Assembly (NCBI GenBank): GCA_016194745.1
Contig: JACQBA010000014.1
Location: forward strand, 1-43,801
DNA length: 43,801 bases
Direction of reading: 5' to 3'
Origin: Elusimicrobiota bacterium
GTDB taxonomy: Bacteria; Elusimicrobiota; Elusimicrobia; UBA1565; JACRDR01
Each line of letters begins with the position of its first letter. Position 1 is the first letter of the stretch. Shown here in pieces: positions 40,649 through 43,801 of this stretch. The notes under the pieces are model-generated. The model had not been told where the DNA came from and searched no databases. It saw only the letters and a program-made list of their open reading frames with translations. The position numbers and the translations under genes are program-made.

Positions 40649-42333
40649 GGCGAGCTCTTCGCTCCTGGACCGAGCAGCGGCCTGCCAGGCCGTTCCCGGG
40701 TGATCTTTCCCTCGTCGACGACGAGGCGTCCGTTGACCACGACGTATGGGACGCCCTCGGCATAGTGGATCGGGTCCGCATAGGTGGACCTCTCCCGGAT
40801 CGTCTCGGGATCGAACGCCACTATATCGGCGGCGAAGCCCGCGCGCAGGATGCCCCGGTCGCGAAGGCGGACCCGCGCGGCGGGCAGCGACGTCATCTTC
40901 CGGACGGCTTCCTCCAACGGCAGCAGCTTCTCGTCTCGGACGTATCGGCCCAGGATCCGCGGGACCGTGGCCCAGGCGCGCGGATGGGACTTCTCCTTGG
41001 AATAGATGCCGTCCTCCGCCCTGGCGCCCGAGTCCGTGCACATCGCGACGAGCGGATGCTTCACGGCGGCCCTGACGTCGTCCTCGCTCATGCCGAAGGT
41101 CGCCCGCTCGGTATAAGCGTTGTCGGCGATCACGACGTCGACGAGGACGTTGAACGGGTCCTTGGCCTCGGCGCGGCCTATCTCTTCCAGCGTCTTGCCC
41201 TCGTATTTTTTCAGCTCCGGGTTCATCACGCTCGTGATCAATATCCGCGACGGGCCGCCGAGGGACCAATCCGCGGGGTCCTGCTTAATGAAGGACTCCT
41301 TCACCTTGGCGAGCGTCTCGGGGTCCTTGAGCCGCGCGACGAGCTTTTCGCGCCCTCCGTCCCTGGCCCACGCCGGCAGGCTAGCGTCTAAGCCGTTCGC
41401 GCTGGCCGTCCACGGGTAGACGTTGGCGGCGACGTCCAGGCCCTGCGCGCGCGCCTCCTCGAGGCGCCTGAGGATCGCCTCCATCCGCCCCCAGTTCTTC
41501 TTGCCCGAAAGCTTGATGTGGTAGACGTCCGCCGGGATCGCCGCCTCCTTGGCGATGCGGAAGACCTCCGCCAGGCTCGCGTCGATCTCGTCGCCCTCGC
41601 TGCGCTGATGGGTGATGTAGGATCCGCCGTAGCGCGCCGCGACCTTGGACAGGGAGACGATTTCCTCGGTCGACGCGAAGCGGCCGGGCACGTAGATGAG
41701 GGCGGTCGACAGGCCCAGAGCGCCGTCCTCCATCGCCTGCGCCACCAAGGTCTCCATCGCGCGGATCTCGTCGGCCGTGGCCGTCCGGCTGTCCTGTCCC
41801 ACGACGAAGTCGCGGACGCCCCCGGCGCCGACGAACGTGCCGAGGTTGATGGCCGAACCCGTCCGGCGGAAGGCCGCCCAATAGTCCGCCAATCGTGGAA
41901 AATCGGCCACGACGCCGTAGCGGTTCCAGACGCCTTTACCGTCCGCGACCATGCGCGCGTTCACCGGAGCGATGGCGCTGCCTTCTCCCGTGATCTCGGT
42001 CGTGATGCCCTGGGTGATCTTGCTGGCGGCGCGGCTGTCGACGAGCACGTTGTATTCCGACTGACCGAGCAGGTCGATGAATCCCGGAGCGACGACGAGC
42101 CGGCTCGCGTCGACGCGGCGCTTGGCCTTCGCCGAGGACAGGTTGCCGATCGCGGCGATCCTGTCGCCGACGACGCCGACGTCGGCCCTGAACCAGGGCG
42201 CTCCCGTCCCATCGACCACCCTACCGCCGGCGAAGATCAGGTCGTAGGCGGCCTCCTTCGCCGACCCGGCGTTCGGCGCGGCGAGCGCGGACGCGGCGCC
42301 CAACGTTACGACGGCGGCAAGAAGGGCGTTCAT
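40645..42333 (-). CDS. N-acyl-D-amino-acid deacylase-like amidohydrolase, exported
   Basis: From ATG 42333, preceded by GGGAGAG 4 bases upstream, the 562-residue product has a signal peptide ([19 protein letters not shown]) and an amidohydrolase fold: [24 protein letters not shown], then [54 protein letters not shown] and [14 protein letters not shown] near the end. It belongs to the D-aminoacylase/N-acyl-D-Glu deacylase group. In classical members the segment after GFID holds a metal-binding His-x-His; here it reads LLGQSE, so one metal site is lost or altered. The later metal ligands (His in THQ, His in YHIK, Asp in CTDSG) are kept. Role may be D-amino-acid or peptide salvage in the periplasm. 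Confidence 0.88.
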   Translation of the reverse strand: MNALLAAVVTLGAASALAAPNAGSAKEAAYDLIFAGGRVVDGTGAPWFRADVGVVGDRIAAIGNLSSAKAKRRVDASRLVVAPGFIDLLGQSEYNVLVDSRAASKITQGITTEITGEGSAIAPVNARMVADGKGVWNRYGVVADFPRLADYWAAFRRTGSAINLGTFVGAGGVRDFVVGQDSRTATADEIRAMETLVAQAMEDGALGLSTALIYVPGRFASTEEIVSLSKVAARYGGSYITHQRSEGDEIDASLAEVFRIAKEAAIPADVYHIKLSGKKNWGRMEAILRRLEEARAQGLDVAANVYPWTASANGLDASLPAWARDGGREKLVARLKDPETLAKVKESFIKQDPADWSLGGPSRILITSVMNPELKKYEGKTLEEIGRAEAKDPFNVLVDVVIADNAYTERATFGMSEDDVRAAVKHPLVAMCTDSGARAEDGIYSKEKSHPRAWATVPRILGRYVRDEKLLPLEEAVRKMTSLPAARVRLRDRGILRAGFAADIVAFDPETIRERSTYADPIHYAEGVPYVVVNGRLVVDEGKITRERPGRPLLGPGAKSSP

Positions 42334-42442
42334 GGACTCTCCCGTTCGCATCGCCGAAAGATACAAAGTTCTGAGGCTCCGCAAGCCATCGAGGCGGCCG
42401 CGCCTGTGCGCCCCTAAGGCCGCATTCCGCTGACCGGTCCGA

Positions 42443-43249
42443 TCAGCGAGCGGGCCGCAGCCGGCGATGTAGAGTCAGGGCATAGCCCGCGGCCGCGAAC
42501 ACGACCATCGCGGAGATGATGCTGCCTTCCGGATTGCCGTCTCCGCTAAGCCACCACGCGCGCGCGTAGGAGATATCGAACACGCGCCGCGAGAACAGCA
42601 CGTGGGCGCCCAGCGCGTTCCACCCGTAATGGATCGCGAACGTGAACCACGGGTTCCGGTCCGAGAGGAAATATGCGACGTTGAGCAGCACGCTCGCCAG
42701 CGTGATCCCCGCAAGGCCGATCCAGGTGTTGCCTCGGCCGAGCAGGTGGAAAGCGCCGAACGCGGCCGCCAGATACAAGCATGCCCGGAACTCCCCCACC
42801 CGCTCGGACAGGTGCGCCAGGAGATACGTGCGATACAGCAGTTCCTCGCTCAGCACCTGCAGGGCCTGGATCAGCATCGCGATCGGCACGAGCCTGAGGA
42901 CGGCCGCGCTCTGGTCCGCGTACGCGATCCGTATCGCTCCGGAGAGGACCATCACGACGAAGGAGCAGGTGACGAGGCTCGCGCCGATCAGCAGCCCCAT
43001 CGGGACCTCCGCCAGCTTCCGGCGGTCCAAGGTCAATCCGATCTCCGACGGGGATCTCCTGGAGATGACGGAGTTGAACACGTATACGACCGCCGCCGCC
43101 AGGACGAGCGTCGCGACTTGAGAGAGGCCGTACGCCGCCATGCGCCGCAGCGGGAGCACGCGAATCAGCAGGAGCGGCGCGGCGAGCGCGGCGCTCGCGG
43201 CGACGCAATACGCGGCCAGCACGTATCGGGGCGTGGGTCGAGGCGCCAC
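42443..43249 (-). CDS. CPBP-family intramembrane metalloprotease
   Basis: The 268-residue protein is very hydrophobic, with about eight membrane segments. The CPBP (Abi/CAAX-protease) motifs are SEELLYR (Glu135, Glu136, Arg140), AFGAFHLL (His168) and HYGWNALG (His207, Asn211). The family includes Rce1-like CAAX proteases and bacteriocin-immunity proteins. The GTG start at 43249 shares one base with the stop of the upstream gene (TAGTG), so the two are coupled. Confidence 0.9.
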   Translation of the reverse strand: MAPRPTPRYVLAAYCVAASAALAAPLLLIRVLPLRRMAAYGLSQVATLVLAAAVVYVFNSVISRRSPSEIGLTLDRRKLAEVPMGLLIGASLVTCSFVVMVLSGAIRIAYADQSAAVLRLVPIAMLIQALQVLSEELLYRTYLLAHLSERVGEFRACLYLAAAFGAFHLLGRGNTWIGLAGITLASVLLNVAYFLSDRNPWFTFAIHYGWNALGAHVLFSRRVFDISYARAWWLSGDGNPEGSIISAMVVFAAAGYALTLHRRLRPAR

Positions 43250-43623
43250 TACTTCTTTCCGAACTCCGAGATTCGGTCGGCGACGAGACCGGCCAACGCC
43301 GGATCAAGCCGAGCGGCCCTTTCCCGGAACTCCTTCAGCACGCGATCCACCGGCGCAGAGCCGTCGGGAGCCAGAACGGGGGAATTGTTCTTGCCCGGAT
43401 TATCCTCCCCCGCGTCCACGCGCGTGTGCACGATCGCGCCCTTGCCCGGCCGGCTCTTCCACGTGAACGCATGCTCGCTGCCGGTCTTGTCGTAGCAAAG
43501 CTGGAAGCCCTCTAGGACGCCGGCGTCCGTGTACCAGACGATCAAGTCCATTTCGTCGTCGGCGAACCAGCGCCGGTGACCGGACGGATCGCTCTGCCGG
43601 ACCGACTTGAACTCTTCGAGCAT
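43249..43623 (-). CDS. Small conserved protein of unknown function
   Basis: The 124-residue protein is soluble and lacks a signal peptide. Recognisable pieces are RRWFADDEMDLIVWYTDAG, GFQLCYDKTGSEHAFTW and AIVHTRVDAGED. I have seen this pattern in unnamed proteins of several phyla but know no function. The ATG at 43623 is preferred over an ATG at 43671 because TATAGT (43635-43630) lies exactly 6 bases upstream and would start transcription at the ATG. It is coupled to the CPBP protease gene. Confidence 0.75.
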   Translation of the reverse strand: MLEEFKSVRQSDPSGHRRWFADDEMDLIVWYTDAGVLEGFQLCYDKTGSEHAFTWKSRPGKGAIVHTRVDAGEDNPGKNNSPVLAPDGSAPVDRVLKEFRERAARLDPALAGLVADRISEFGKK

Positions 43624-43629
43624 CCCGAT

Positions 43630-43635
43630 ACTATA
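43630..43635 (-). promoter_or_regulatory. -10 element (TATAGT), leaderless start
   Basis: TATAGT followed by exactly 6 bases and ATG (43623), so the predicted first transcribed base is the A of the start codon. Confidence 0.5.
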
Positions 43636-43664
43636 GGAGGATTCCCCAAAAAAGGAAAGGCCCC

Positions 43665-43770
43665 GCATCAACTCATTTAAGATGTTACCGAACGAGCCTC
43701 GGTCGCCTCATTTAAAATGTTACCGAAATGGACGGTTTAAACCGTTTTTTCGGGAGCACTTAGATGAGTC
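43665..43770 (+). mobile_element. Left end of an insertion sequence
   Basis: Two direct repeats with a 35-base period, CTCATTTAAGATGTTACCGA (43672) and CTCATTTAAAATGTTACCGA (43707), look like tandem transposase binding sites at an element end. They are followed by a palindrome with T run (ACGGTTTAAACCGT plus six T, 43732-43746), a weak GGGAG ribosome binding site, and the ATG of the transposase. The remnant at 1409-1480 is homologous but has one repeat unit less. Confidence 0.75.
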
Positions 43771-43801
43771 CAGCCGCCAAACGAGAGTACATGAACTCAA
43801 T
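43764..43801 (+). CDS. Transposase, first 12 codons only
   Basis: The frame opens MSPAAKREYMNS and runs off the window. Many integrase-catalytic-domain (DDE, rve-type) transposases start with a similar short basic stretch. The IS end with repeated motifs directly upstream supports this reading; the family cannot be assigned from 12 residues. Confidence 0.6.
   Translation, partial: MSPAAKREYMNS

Noticed and set aside
1..43801. tRNA, rRNA, CRISPR array or riboswitch
   Set aside because: No cloverleaf-type sequence, regularly spaced repeat array or conserved riboswitch core was noticed in the intergenic regions; the gaps are mostly short.

Overview
The window is a GC-rich bacterial chromosome segment from a diderm: it has a TolC-type outer-membrane factor, an HlyD-type adaptor, lipoprotein and Sec signal peptides. 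Four exported proteins begin with a signal peptide followed by a long Ala/Gly/Ser/Leu/Pro-rich spacer. I associate that architecture with Elusimicrobiota, but this is an impression from family knowledge and cannot be proven here. No rRNA, tRNA or CRISPR array was seen.

Layout. 1-1500 is a scarred, partly AT-rich patch: the 5' end of an unknown gene, a DUF6714 gene, a frameshifted and truncated di-heme cytochrome c peroxidase, and a remnant of an insertion-sequence end. The same IS end returns at 43665-43770, followed by the first codons of its transposase. 1511-2760 is a cupin/threonine dehydratase pair. 2747-3332 is a Phd/RelE toxin-antitoxin locus with an intact antitoxin, promoter and palindromic operator but a nonsense-mutated toxin. 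3531-8981 (minus) is a translationally coupled five-gene MacAB-TolC-like efflux operon with two permease paralogues and an adaptor that seems to lack the helical hairpin. 9250-12941 holds an exported unknown protein, an RhlE-like helicase, a FecR-domain protein with a small Cys-rich partner, and an EVE protein. 12938-15840 (minus) is methyltransferase-YyaL-EVE. Then come a TPR protein and a DUF971 protein.

The most unusual region is 18109-26897: three large Sec-exported proteins. The first has four PLD-type HKD domains in an A-B-A-B duplication. The second has a degenerate HAD-like domain. The third combines a SAP/Rho_N-like segment, a paralogous HAD-like domain and a C-terminal PD-(D/E)XK nuclease motif set. 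Together they look like an uncharacterised extracytoplasmic nucleic-acid or phosphodiester-processing system. A second FecR-like gene and glgP (minus) follow, then divergently a glycosyltransferase-39-like/DUF2993-like fusion with a secreted metalloprotease, an exported acetoacetate-decarboxylase-like protein, and a redoxin/cytochrome/copper-monooxygenase fusion. The right end has xth with two envelope proteins, aconitase, an N-acyl-D-amino-acid-deacylase-like amidohydrolase, a CPBP protease and a small conserved protein.

Two genome-style signals stand out. Many first genes of transcription units have a -10-like hexamer placed so that transcription would begin at the start codon (leaderless mRNA), while operon-internal genes show Shine-Dalgarno sequences or stop/start overlaps. 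And all convergent gene pairs end within a few bases of each other or overlap, leaving no room for separate terminators.
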